Positions 42,379 through 53,390 of a stretch of 53,390 nt of DNA are shown here, in pieces; position 1 is the first letter of the stretch, and every line of letters starts with the position of its first letter. Source of the stretch: Micractinium sp. NFX-FRZ (lineage: Eukaryota > Chlorophyta > Trebouxiophyceae > Chlorellales > Chlorellaceae); assembly GCA_029339195.1 (NCBI GenBank), contig JAPTJF010000432.1, forward strand, positions 1-53,390. The letters are read 5' to 3'. A program made the translations under genes and the position numbers. The notes under the pieces were generated by a model. It was not told the origin of the DNA. It was given only the letters and a program-made list of their open reading frames with translations, and searched no databases.

Positions 42379-43970
42379 GAAGAGACAGTGTCGATTCAAC
42401 ACTGGTGGGAGCAGCAGAGTGCATGCAGGGACACACAGCGGTGCCGGCTGGCTTTTGGCGGGGCCGTGCGCGCTTGCCAGCATCCCCCCCTCGCGCCGCC
42501 GCGCCACAGCGGCACTTTGGGTATGCGCTTGCCCCCACTCGGCACCCTGCCCTGCAGCACATGCACTGTTCTTTGCAGTACAACAACACCTTGTAGCTCA
42601 TCCGCCGTGCACGCCTTGCGTCCCCTCTCTCCTGCGTGCCTTGTACCCCAAGCTGCGGCCTGCCCTCCTTCCTCTTGGGGGGTCACAACTCCGCCTGGCC
42701 CCACATCTACCTCACTCGTTCTGCCAGACCCGCTCTGCCATCCTGCCAGCCCCCACAGCTCCCCAGCTTGCCAGCCACAGTGGGACACATCCCCACCTGT
42801 TTGTGCCCTGCCCCCAGCAGGTCCTCTGGTGCTCCCTGGGCCCACACATCCTGCCAGCACCCACAGCTCCTCGGCTGGCCAGCCACTGTGGTGTGCCGTG
42901 CACCGCTCCCTTTTTCAACCCCCAACTGTAGTGCACCCTGCCCCCACTGCTGTGCTCCCCTGTCCCCCATTGTACTCCCTTCCCTTGAGAATCTGCCTCA
43001 ATCGGACTGCCAGCCTGCACACCAAGCCCCGTGCAACCACGTACAAGTGCGGTCACACTACAGGTGCTGGCACTGCTGCTGCTGCGCATGCTATGCCCGC
43101 CCTACCGGGTGTGCACCCTGCTCGCCGTTAGTATGCCGAGGCACCCCACCGCATTCTCCCTGCTACCGATGCATCCTCCACGCCGCTTCACTTCTTTCCG
43201 GCGCGATAAGGCATCAACCACCGCGCATGCCCCTCTCTTCTCTGCTCAGACACCTTGCGTGTGCACACTGTGGAGGGCCCGGGTGTTGCAACAGCTGAGG
43301 GCAGGACAGCAAGGGCCCGTTAAGAATGAAATTCGTGCCAGCAGGGGCGGGCGGGGCAAGGCGGCATTTGTGGTTGCTGTGATGGGGTGGGGCGGCGCGC
43401 TGCCGTGCCAAGGACGGGTCAGGGAGGGTCTAGTCGGGAGTCGGGAAGTCAGGAGCGGGTAGCAAGGGACGTGTGGGTGGGCGGGTGGGTGGTGCGTGAG
43501 GCTGGGGAGAGATGCCAGGCCCCTGGGCTGAGCACACACACGAAATGTGGAAAAAAGCGCAAAGACTGGGCGCTGGTCGGCAGGAACCAAGAGGGGGACG
43601 GGTCCTGGCAGCGGGCCCCACCGCTTAGGCTGGCCAGCGTGCATCGTTGTGCAGTAGGCGGCGCGGGCGTGGAGGTGGGGCGTGCGGTGCGGGGTTCAAA
43701 CGATACAGGGGCAAGGGCGGGTCAGTGCCCTGCCTGGGGCGGGGAGCATGGAGGGGCGAGGTGGCAAACAAACAGCTGAACAGGGGCGGGCAGGCGGAGG
43801 GAGGGAGGGAGCGCATTCGGAATGTGTGGAGGGAGGGGCGTCGTTTGGAATTTGATGTAGGGTGCGGGCGCACCGTGGCTGCTGGAGGGTGCAGGCTACT
43901 GTCCAGGCCGCCCCGGTGAGACGGTGGGGCCACGAGGCTGGGCCTGCTCGGCACTGTGGCGCTGGCCCCA
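42379..43970. other. long 3' intergenic region
   Basis: About 1.6 kb between member C and the bZIP 3' end. It contains a short tandem duplication near 42740-42890 (CCTGCCAGC, CCACAGCTCC) and the third family 3' flank. ORFs here are low-complexity Pro/Ser shadows. No gene is supported. Confidence 0.5.
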
Positions 43971-46900
43971 CTACACCTGCTGGTGACCCTGCAGATCGCC
44001 GCCGGGCAGCGGCTCGCCGGCCGCCACCGCCGCCGCCGCCGCCGCCGCTAGCGCCGCCGCCTCCTCTGCCGTCTTCCCCTCGAGCGCAGACGGGTCCAGG
44101 GTGGGGATGCCCAACCCGGCAGCACCCATCATGGCGCCGCCGTTGACCTGCGGGCAGGGCCAGCGCGCGAGTGGGCACTGTGAGCACCACCGGGGGAGCG
44201 AACCGTGGGCCTCACACGCCAGGCAAAGCAGTGCACCAAAGGGCCTCACACACCGGCAAAACAAGAAACCATGGATCCTGGACCATGCACGTCAGGCAGC
44301 GCAGTGCACCAGAGGGACTCACACGCCAGGCAGCGCAATGAACCATCTGCCTCACGCACGCCAGGCAAGCACGGAACCTAAACAGACGCAGTGGACTTCC
44401 TAGCAAATAAAGTGAGATGGCTGACCTGCATGGCCTGCGCCATGGCCGCCGCCATGCTGTGCATGTCCTGCGTCTGCTTGGCCCGCAGGTCTGCCTGGAT
44501 CTTCTCAAGGTCGCCAGGCTGGCAGGCAGGGAAGAGCGGCAGGCACAGAACGTGTGAGCAAGGGCGGATGCGCAGGCAGGCAGGCAGGCGGCTGCTTGGC
44601 CGCCTGGCATGCTGCACACACGGCATGCCCACCCATGGGCGCTGCAGGGCACAGGGAGCCGTCCACGGCTGCATGCCCGCACAAACTCGCCGCGCCGCCC
44701 AGCGGGTGCACCGCACCCACACGTGTGCCCCTCCCCCAGCATGCGGTACGCAACCAACGGCAGGCGCGGCACAGGAGGCACTCACCGCGCCGCCCAGCGC
44801 GTGCACCGCCCCGAATGCGGAGCTCATGGAGAGCTTGGCGTTCAGGATCTCAATCTGGGCCAGCAGCTGCATCTTCTCCTCCTTCAGCCGCGCGTTCTCT
44901 GCGCACAGAGGAAGGCGGCACACGACCCCTGGGTTTGCAGGCGCCGAGGCAGCCTCTGCTCCCGCCACAGCCTGCAACTTCCCGCAGCACAGGCCCTGAC
45001 CTGCCGTTCCCTGTTCCCACCCTGCCACAAGCGGCACCCCTGGGTTTGCAGGCGCCGAGGCAGCCTCTGCTCCCGCCACAGCCTGCAACTTCCCGCAGCA
45101 CAGGCCCTGCCTGCCTGCCACATGCGCCCACCCTGCCACAAGCGGCAGCCACTTTCTGGCACGTGCACGCCAAAGTTTTGATACTGAGACTGGACTTGAC
45201 TGAGGGGGCAGGGTGCCTTCAGGAACGCTCCGACTAATGCGCCCCCGCCGCCCCGCCGCCCCGCCACCCCACAACACACTGACTCACACTCACCCACTTT
45301 GCCCCAGGTCCTTGGCCGGCCGCGCCAGCTGAGCCCACCCTATACTACAGGCATGCCCCCTTGCGTGACACGGGCATGCGTTTAATTTTGAACACACCCA
45401 CCCGCCCACCTTGCCCCATGTCCTTGACCTGCCGCGCCAGCTGCTCGCACTCGGCCTGCTTGCGCAGGCGGGAGCGGCGCGCCGACTCGCGGTTGGACTG
45501 CTTGCGCCGCATGCGCTTCATCTCCCGCTCGTCCCCCACCCCCTGCATCTGGGAGTACTAACACAGGACAAGCCCAGGTTAGCGCAGCAGTGAGGAGGGC
45601 ATCGCGGATGGCACGGCGTGCACGCCGGTGTGCACGGCGTGCGCGCCGCACGCTCCTCCATCGCTATATTGGCAGGCAGGGGATCGCGAGCAGGAGGATG
45701 GAGGTGAGGCAAGAACGAGAAAGGGGTTGGAGGTGAGGCAAGAGGGTAGCAAAGCCGGGAGGGAGGGCGCGCCCGCTGGTGCCGCAATGCGGGGCGGGCA
45801 GGTGCTGCCATGCGGGGGCTGGAAGAGGGACTAGGAATGGGAGCGTGAGGGCTGGGGAGGGAGGACGAGGGAAGGAGACGGCAGGCACGGACGTGGAAGG
45901 GAAGGGAGACGAGAGGGAAGAAGGGGGCGGGTGAGGAGAGGGACAGGCGCAGGGGCGACAGGTGGCGCTCGCGCTGCTGACTGGGCGGCCACGCGTGCAG
46001 CACACAAGTGCAGACTGCCACTGCCAGAGCAAGCCACCCAGCTGTTAGGCAGTAACATGCAGGTCACAGCAACGCAAGCTACGCCGCGGCGGCGCAGGGG
46101 GCGCACGGTGCAGGGCTGCACGGCAGGGGGGAGGTGCCAGCCTGGCTGCAGCGCTGGCGACCAAACCCGCTGACGGGGCGCTCGCGCACACGCCCTGCCT
46201 CCCCCACTTCCGCCGCCCGCCCCGCCCCGCCCCCGCTGCCTGGCTCACCGGAAACTCCCCCGCCAGCAGCTGCTGCTGCTCCGCGGTGGTGAGCTTGGTG
46301 AGATCCAGCTGGGACGTGGTGGTGGGCATGCCGGCCGCCGTGGCGCCGCCGTTGAGCGTGCCCCACATCCCCTCCAGGCTCTGCTGCATCGCCGCCGCCG
46401 CGGCCGCGGGGATGGCGCCCGGCACGGTGCCCGGCTTGGTGGCTGCACCCGCCAGCATGGCCAGCGCCGCGTTGCTGTTGCTCTTCACATCCGCGTCTGT
46501 TTTCGCCTTCTTGGCGGCGCCGCGTGCCGCCCGCTTGCGCTTGGGCCGCCCCTCCTTCTCGCTGCCGCTGTCGTCCTCATCGCCCTCCTCATCCTCCGTG
46601 TCGTCGTCGTCCTGCAGGTGCAACGCACATGGGCGCTCAACGGCCAGGCAGGGCACCGAAACAACGTGCCGAAGCCACGTCAGGATGACCGTCGGCTTCC
46701 TGCTCCCCCAGGCAGGGATCGTGCCCACCCGGGCACCCAGCTGGGACCCTCACCTCGCCGCTGCCCTCCCCCTCCTTGGCCTCTCCCTCGGCGGGCAGAC
46801 CGAAGCCGGGCATCAGCCCGGGCAGCATGAAGCCCGGGTACATAAACGGCTGCGGCCATGGGGAGGCAAAGGGTGCAAGTTAGCGAGGCCGACGGGGCTG

Positions 46901-47105
46901 CCAGCGGGTGCCAGCGAGCGTGCCAACGAGGCGAGGCGCCACGCACCTGGCCAAAGGGCATAGTGAAGGGCATAGCCCCCGGGAGCATGCCCTGCTTCAG
47001 CATGGTCTCCCAGGCCTGCGCCTGGGCCTGCGCATCGGCGCCGGCCTCTGCTGGCGCGGCCGCGGGCACCGCTGCAGCCACGGCTGGGGGCGTGGACTCC
47101 GACAT
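43971..47105 (-). CDS. bZIP transcription factor, G-box-binding-factor type
   Basis: Seven exons in phase: 47105-46947, 46849-46754, 46611-46249, 45557-45410, 44898-44786, 44518-44426, 44147-43971; 382 aa. The N-terminus is Ala/Gln/Pro-rich and includes [17 protein letters not shown], similar to the multifunctional mosaic region of plant GBFs. Next come an acidic stretch ([14 protein letters not shown]) and an NLS-like [15 protein letters not shown]. The basic region [20 protein letters not shown] has the N-x7-R signature (Asn about 228) and continues into a zipper split over exons 4 and 5 ([30 protein letters not shown]). This basic region is the group G type that binds ACGT cores. The C-terminal Met/Ala-rich helix has no assigned role. 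Exon 4 uses a TAG acceptor. Confidence 0.9.
44926..45109. repeat. near-identical 73-bp direct repeat in bZIP intron 4
   Basis: CCCCTGGGTTTGCAGGCGCC and the following bases occur at 44926-44998 and 45037-45109, offset 111 bp and essentially identical. This points to a recent tandem duplication inside the intron. Confidence 0.9.
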
Positions 47106-47891
47106 GCTGTGGAGGTCAAACAGGAAGGCACGAAGGGTGCTCGAAGACCAAAGAAGGTGAGGTGGCGTGCCAGCCTGTTCTTGCCACGTTTTGTCCACGG
47201 CAGCAAAGACCTCCCACTTCCGAACCGAAAGGATCGGGGCATAGAGGGCGAAATAAGCGGCTGCTGCTTGACACAAGCCAAGATCCACAGGCACAGCCGG
47301 TCGCCTCCCTCACTTGACTGGACGCCGGCCGCTACCCTGAACCCGCCGCTGCTGCTGCCGCTGGCTACACAGCTGCCGTCTTGCAGGGCTTGACAACATC
47401 GATACTAGACCCTTTCCAAAGCTCAAAGCGCTGTATGGTGCACCAAACAGCAGCAGGGACAGCACCTGATGTGGGAGAAGTGCAGCTCAGCGGCGGGGCC
47501 CCTCGCAGCCGGCACTCCTTCGCCCGCCCCCAACACACCACTCTGTCCCCCCAGCTTCACTCGAGCGCACTGCAGCGGGCTACATTGCAGAAGGTGCAGC
47601 GATCTAGATGGACGCCAGAGAGGCGGCAGGCGGGCTAGCGCAGCGCGCTAGCTAATCGGCAAATCAAAGGGGCGTCAGGGCAGAGGGTGGGTCTACAGCC
47701 AGCGGGTGGTTGGGTCAAAGAAGTGCGGGGAGGGGTCGCTGCGTGCACCAAAGGCGGTGCGCACGGAAAGAAATCATTGAGCAAGTACAGAGGATGGCAG
47801 AGCGTTTGTTTTATCAGGAGGCCGTTCCAAGCAGCCCGAGCAGCAGGGGGGGCACCTGCCCAGATTCAGATTCACTGGCCCCTTTATTTAT
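47106..47891. other. intergenic region
   Basis: The bZIP promoter and the GPDH 3' UTR, about 790 bp. A small palindrome GCTAGCGC/GCGCTAGC lies at 47634-47652 with a 3-nt loop. No gene or clear polyadenylation element was found. Confidence 0.5.
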
Positions 47892-50800
47892 TTATGCGCC
47901 CGCCAGCGCCAGCCGGGACAGGTCGTCTGCTGACGTGTCGCCCGCATCTGCCACGTGGACCTGTGCCGCCACCTTGTACTCCATGATGCTGGAGGGCGGC
48001 AGTTGGGCGTTGACGATGCGGTTAACTGCAGCAGGAAAAAAATGGAGGCATGTGGACAAGCCCGGGCGGGGAGGCAGGGTGTGTGTGTGCGGGGTTGAGA
48101 GGAGGTGCCGCAGCCGACAGGCACCCAGCGAGCAGGTTGGGTTTGCAACCTACCTGTACAGGCGGAACCAAACAGCTCATCTGCAACATCCCCCACCCCT
48201 CAGCCGGAGTATTAAAGCACCGAGAAGCAAGTGGGAGCACTGCACCTACTCCCTCACCAGTGAGCGTGAGGGTCGCCCCAACCCGGCAGGGCAGGACGAA
48301 ACCTACGCCCACCCTCGCACCCACCCACCTACCCGCCCGCCTCCCCAGCCCCACCTGTGGTGAACAGCGGGTACTCCTTCTCCCACCCCTTGCGCCTCAG
48401 GATGGCCTGCACCTCGTCGCTGGTCAGCGTGCCCTGCAGCTTCTGCCCGCTCAGCAGGCGCTCCTGCAGGGAGGGGCGGCAGGGGGCAGGCAGGCGGGAG
48501 ATGGAATGCACCAGTGAGAGCAGCAGGTGGAGGATGGGTTGTTCCAGTGGGAAAAGCAGGCAGCGGGAGGCGGAGAGACAGGCAGGCTGGTCAGGAGTGT
48601 TGTGCCATGCAGCAGCTTGATCCTGCATAGCAGGCAGGCCTTGTTCATGAGGCAGGCACAGGGGTGGAAGAGTGGGGGTAGTCATGAAACGATGTGAGCG
48701 GGCAGCCCCTTCCCAAACATGTGTGCCTGCTGCTGCCCAGCCCAGCCCAGCCCCTGCGCCAAGCACACCTCCAACTGCACAACTGACTAGGGCGTGCCCC
48801 CGGCGCACCGCACCAGGCAGTGCAGGGCGCTGCCCCAGTCCTGTGCGCCGCACTCTGCCTCAACATCCGCTGAAGCCAGCACGCCCACGCAGGGTGCGCA
48901 CGCTGCGCCCTGCACTGTGCTACCACCACCTGCGCGGCTGCCACACAACAACCGTGCCCCAGCTACCCCGCAGCTGCGCACCTCCAGCTGGCCAAAGGTC
49001 TCCGGCTTCCCCGCCACCACCCCCTCCACAAACTCCTTGGCCACCAGCCGGTTGCGCCCGCCATAGCACGTGGCTGCAGGGGTCGAAGAAGCGGAGACAG
49101 GGGCAATTGATGTTAGTGCGCAGGTTCCTGGGCCACCGGCCGGTTGCGCACGCCTCAGCAGGTGGCTGCAGGTAACGAAAGAGTACGAGAGGGGGGATGA
49201 ACACTAGTATTTGTACGCAGATTCGTGGGCAGTCAGCCGGGTGCGCCCAGTGCGGCTGGGGGAGGAGGAAGCGGAGGCGGGGAGGAGGGGAGGAGGGGGA
49301 GGAGGGGAGGAGGGGAGGAGACACCTCAAATGTGTGGGGCTGCGTGGGCGGGGGCGGAGTGTGCGAGGGAGGGCGCACACTAGGCGCCCCCAGGGCTGCC
49401 GAGCAGCTGCCAACCATTGCGCCTCGTTTGAAGCGGCACAACAAAGCGAATGCCGCCTGCACCTGCACGCCATTGGTGCAGGCACCTCTCCCGCAAACCC
49501 TCTCCCCCCTCCTCGCCTCTCACCAATCAGGTCGGCCACCCCGCAGGCCTCAAAGAAGGTTTCGTCCCGAACCGTCGGATACAGCGCCTTGGCGAAGCGG
49601 CGCATCTCATTGAGCCCGGCACGCATCACAGCCGCCTTGGTGTTGGGGCCTGCATGCAGGGGCAGACATGGGGGGGTGAACTGCGTGCCGGGCGTGACAC
49701 GCGGTGGGAGTTTGGACACAGCAGTGGGCTGGGATATTGCCTGCTGGGATATTGCCAGCTGGGATATTGCACCACCCCACACACCTCACCATCAGCCTGC
49801 CCAACCACATCCACAGCAGCGGCGGCGGCCAGGTCCACGCTGTCGTATGGTGCTGCGCATCTCCGGTCGTGGCCCTCCAGCCCACCATAGCCCAGGCAGC
49901 CAATCCCGCAGCATGCCTCCCTTGTGATCACAGGCCCACCTACACAGCCCACCTACACAGCCCGCCATCCCACTCCAAGCACAGTACTTACTCCACCCGT
50001 ACTTCCCTCAACCACCGCACTCCAGCCACTGCAGTCCACCCACCCACAGGCACCCCACCACCCACCGTAGCCCAGCCCCTCCACGAATCCAGCCGCCAGG
50101 GCCACAATGTTCTTCAGAGTGCCGCACATCTCCGCCCCCACCACGTCGGGCACCAGGGTGGTGTAGAAGTAAGGGCGCTCAAAGATCTCCTGCACAGGAC
50201 ACAGCACGCGGCTACGGCAGATTGAGCGGAGGGGGATAGGCAGGCTTCCGGCGCCAGGGTAGCCCAGGAGTGTGACCGCTCAACAGCTGTGTCTGCAGTC
50301 AGCTGCAAGCGGGAGGGCAAGCAGACAGCACGGGTGCGGAATGCAGAGGGCGCAGAAGAGGGGCGCCCCACAAACGCCCCAAGAAGTGTAAGGGGTCAAG
50401 AGCAAGGGAAAGAGGTCATGGCTGGGAGAAGAGGGAGGTGCCAGGCACCAGCGTAACGTACCGTGCTCGCAGAGTGTGGCAAAAATGCATGTGATCTCAC
50501 TGCCAGGCAGGCTGCCCCCCAGTTGTGCCCACCCCGCCCCGCTTGCCGGGCAGCAGCTGCATGTGGTCCAGCACCCACCCCACCCACCCCGCCCCACACC
50601 CGCCTGCAGCAGGTGCGCGTCTAGTCTAGCACCCCCCACACCCACCCCGCCCCTCACAGCCAGAAGCGGCTCAGCACGATCCCTTGTCTCCGCGTCTACA
50701 AAATATGTGAAGCCATTCCACAAAATCCCCGCCCCACACCCGCCTGCAGCACCTGCGCATCTAGCCTAGCACCCCGCCCACCCGCCCTGCCCCTCACTCG

Positions 50801-53177
50801 CCTGCAGCAGCTGCGCGTGGTCCAGCACGCTGTAGGCAATGGTGGCCTCACTCAGCTCCTGCCGAGCAATGTCCGCCGCAATGTTGGCGCCCATCAGCAC
50901 ACTGCACGCAGGGAGGAACACACAGGGCAGGGGGGAGTGAGCCAGCGAGTGATGTGCCCTGCACTGTTGGCACCCATCAGCACACTACAGGCAGGAGAGG
51001 AACACACAGGGGGGAAGTGAGGCAGCGAGCAACGTGACCCGCATAATGTTGGCGCCCATCAGCACGCTGCAACAGGACCAGTAGAGCAGCGGCAAGGGCA
51101 GGCTCTCATGCTGGTGATTTGCCAGCGGCACTCCGTATCTCTCGAGCCCACCCACCTGCAATCCAGCCCCAGCTGCTTGCGCACCACACCCGGGGCCTGT
51201 CTCTCTCTCCGTCCCACACACACGAGGCTGGGCGCGGCTGCGCCCCACAGCAGGGGGCACATGCAGCGAGCGAAAACAGATCACCCACCTGCAGCCCAGC
51301 GCCAGCTCCCTGGCCTTGCGCACCACAGACCCCGGGGCCCGTCCCCAGCCACTCAGAGCGGCACATCAAGAAAGAGAAATAAAGATCAGCCCACCTGCAG
51401 TCCAGCGCCAGCTCCTTGCGCACCAGGCTGTGTGGCTCTCTCCCCCACAGCAGGGGGCACATGCAGCGAGCAAAAAGAAAGCAGCCCACCTGCAGCCCAG
51501 CGCCAGCTCCCTGGCCTTGTGCACCACAGACCCAGCAGCCACCTAGAAAGGCACATTTTCCCTCACCTCTTCATCGAAAAGACAGCACAAAGAGATCACC
51601 CACCTGCAGTCCAGCGCCAGCTCCTTGCGCACCAGCTCGCTGATCAGCTGGGGGCCGTCGGGGCGCACGCGCATGCCCTGCACAGTTGGACAAAGAGCAT
51701 GTAGGCAGGGCGGGGGTGAAGCAGTGGGGGCTGGGGTCCTGGAGGGTTGCGAGCTAAGGGGGCGCACACGCATGCCCTGCGGTGGAAATGGGTGCCAGCT
51801 CAGCACCGCCGGAACTTGCCTTGCCCCCACTGAAAACGTGGTGGCTGTTGCTCTGAATCTCACGCCAAGCAGTGCGACAGCAACCGATTCCTTACCACAC
51901 GCGTGCCGCCCCAACAGAGCCGGTTTACCCCTATACCAGGTTAGCCACGTTCTGTGCACTGCACCTTGATGAGCGACACGGCCACGGCGTCCTTGCTCAC
52001 GTGCCCCGCCAGCTGCTTCACGATGCGGTGGATGAACTGGTGGGGGGCGCAGAAGACCAGCACAGTGGCGCCCCTGCAGCGAGGCACATCATGCACACAG
52101 TAGTGAGCAGGGCCCGGTTCAGTAACACAGGTGAGCTGCGGGGCGCAGAACAAGGGTACCGTGGAGACCCCCAATTCGCCACACCGGCATTGTGCTTTGA
52201 GCCTATGGGGGCGCTGCACGAACCTGTGGGCGCACAGAGCACATGGGTGGCCGCGCCATTGAGAGCACAGTGCAGTGCGCGAAATGTGTTGACGTGGTGC
52301 GGGGCGCCAGCACCCTGGCTGCAGCCCCCACCCAGCCCTCCCACTGCCCTGCCTCTGCCTCTTCGCTGCAGCTTCGCCTTCCCCCTCCTTGCCCACTCCA
52401 CCTCTTCCCTCTCCCCTGCCCCCACAACCTCATCAAGCCGGCAAAGCCCACCACGGTTGACCTGCACACCCTCTCTCTCCCCTTCTACATACGAGAACCA
52501 AACACATATAGCAGCCACAAAGCCCCCCACCTCACAGCCTCCTCCAGGTCGGCACAAGCCAAGCCACAGCCCCTGTCCATCTACTTCAACTAACACCTTG
52601 ACGCCCAGCCACCTCTAGGCCCCACCTCACGGCCTCCTCCAGGTCGGCGCAGGCCACCACGTTGGCCCCCAGCGGCACCCCGGGTAGGTACTTGATGTTC
52701 TCGTGCCGCTCGTTGATGATCTCCGTCAGCTTCCTGCTCAATGGGCAGGCCAGTTACATGGCAAAGTGAGTGTGTGTGGGGGGTGGGGGTGGGGGTGCGG
52801 GAGGGCCCCCCGGGGGAGCAGGGCGGTGATCCATGATCAATTTCTATGGCATGGTCCCTCGCCACGCGAACGCCCGCACGCCCCCACCCTCCCTCCCGCT
52901 CACCTTGCCCGCATTCACTGCCGAAACAACAAGGGAACACACAACCCAATTGTGTGCCTCATCTGCCCTCCACCTCCTCCTCGTACACCCCCACCCGCAG
53001 CAACCACCTGCACTCCCCTCGCTGGACAACAAGCAACACTTGAACACGCCCCTCCTCACCTGCCCTCGACCTCCTCCTCGAACACCCACATCCGCACTTC
53101 CGGGTCGTACTTGTCCCGCCGCCCCTCGTCCGCCAGGTTCTCAGCAATCATCTTGACAGCCGTGCAGGCCCAGGCGC
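47892..53177 (-). CDS. GPD: NAD-dependent glycerol-3-phosphate dehydrogenase (5' end missing)
   Basis: Ten exons in the window: 53177-53060, 52733-52626, 52073-51965, 51677-51604, 50901-50802, 50189-50066, 49649-49524, 49073-48982, 48463-48355, 48025-47892; about 364 aa plus an unseen start. It interconverts dihydroxyacetone phosphate and glycerol 3-phosphate with NAD(H). Blocks match the eukaryotic family: [16 protein letters not shown] (nucleotide-binding loop, start cut off), [65 protein letters not shown] (catalytic Lys), [25 protein letters not shown] and [10 protein letters not shown]. The first exon continues off the window, so an algal phosphatase fusion or a transit peptide cannot be judged. 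Exon 5 ends at CAG|GCGAGT, a GC donor. Introns are packed with decayed exon-edge copies. Confidence 0.93.
50905..51603 (-). repeat. intron built of tandem exon-edge copies (GPDH intron between exons 4 and 5)
   Basis: Four decayed copies of the exon 4 end with its donor lie at 51484-51528, 51389-51426, 51282-51326 and 51148-51188 (true edge 51598-51640). Two copies of the exon 5 start with its acceptor lie at 51045-51070 and 50964-50990 (true 50880-50904). Units are 82-134 bp. Together they account for most of the intron. Confidence 0.9.
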
Positions 53178-53390
53178 CTGCAGGGGGGTGATCTTTGAAG
53201 AAGCCGTTGCGAAGAAGCAAGCAAGCACGTGCAGCTGTGCCAACCATGGCAGCGTGGTGCAGCGGCTGAGCGTCCTGTGCGGTTGAAGCACTTGGCACCA
53301 TCACACACACGCGCTGGGAAGAAGGGCGCATCCTGTGGCAATCCTGTCCGCATCCTGGGACCTGCAGGATCCCTCCCAGCCATCCTGCCA
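53178..53390. other. intron or upstream sequence of the GPDH gene
   Basis: Polypyrimidine-rich acceptor context (CCCCCCTGCAG on the minus strand) directly precedes the first visible exon. No exon carrying the first glycine of the nucleotide loop could be identified here, so the gene continues to the right. Confidence 0.5.

Larger units (their letters stand above)
36900..43600 (+). repeat. threefold tandem gene-unit duplication
   Basis: Three units of about 2 kb or more (starting near 36910, 38880 and 40900) each have a conserved 5' leader, a two-exon gene and a G-rich 3' flank. Flank copies lie at 38515-38660, 40517-40745 and 43381-43590. A and B are closest; C is older or faster-evolving. 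Confidence 0.8.

Noticed and set aside
47634..47652. GCTAGCGC palindrome as a terminator or attachment site
   Set aside because: Short, in a eukaryotic intergenic region, with no U-tract or recombinase nearby; probably chance or a transcription-factor site.
51148..51640. Regularly spaced repeats resembling a CRISPR array
   Set aside because: The repeats are decayed copies of a eukaryotic exon edge with splice donor; spacers also repeat and the setting is a nuclear intron.

Overview
The window looks like nuclear DNA of a Chlorella-like green alga (Trebouxiophyceae). It is very GC-rich and gene-dense. The genes carry many short introns with GTGAGT or GTGCGT donors and CAG acceptors, and TGTAA appears as a likely polyadenylation signal. 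The products are plant or algal in type: an endosomal NHX antiporter, a G-box-type bZIP factor, PUS3, a SUN-domain protein, FAS1 proteins and a hydroxyproline-rich wall protein. I see no transposase, reverse transcriptase, rRNA, convincing tRNA or CRISPR array. Exon models were built by hand from splice sites and reading phase. They close without a frame break in every gene, but they are predictions.

Layout from left to right: a secreted Pro-rich wall glycoprotein (minus, 114-3280, 3' end uncertain); an NHX5/6-type Na+(K+)/H+ antiporter (plus, 4601-11069, 14 exons); a multi-RRM RNA-binding protein (plus, 11331-15605, 11 exons); two tandem secreted FAS1 proteins (minus, 16159-18057 and 18480-20085); an F-box plus von Willebrand A protein (minus, 21243-24820); an armadillo-repeat protein (minus, 25792-28610); tRNA pseudouridine synthase PUS3 (minus, 29570-33795), sharing a 192-bp divergent promoter with a SUN-domain nuclear-envelope protein (plus, 33988-36585); a tandem family of three membrane-anchored proteins of unknown function (plus, 37189-38026, 39152-40050, 41235-42378); a bZIP transcription factor (minus, 43971-47105); and NAD-dependent glycerol-3-phosphate dehydrogenase (minus, 47892-53177, 5' end beyond the window).

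The genes do not form one pathway. Two themes stand out. First, extracellular or wall proteins cluster on the left (the HRGP and two FAS1 paralogs). Second, in nearly every multi-exon gene the introns contain decayed tandem copies of the neighbouring exon edge together with its splice site. In at least three cases the copy keeps an acceptor AG and an open frame at a distance divisible by three, so use of the upstream acceptor would insert 33-38 residues in frame. This genome-wide-looking habit is the most interesting signal here.

The three-gene family at 37-42 kb is also unusual. A shared leader and membrane segment is joined to different low-complexity tails, one of them an exact nine-copy 11-residue (hendecad) coil.
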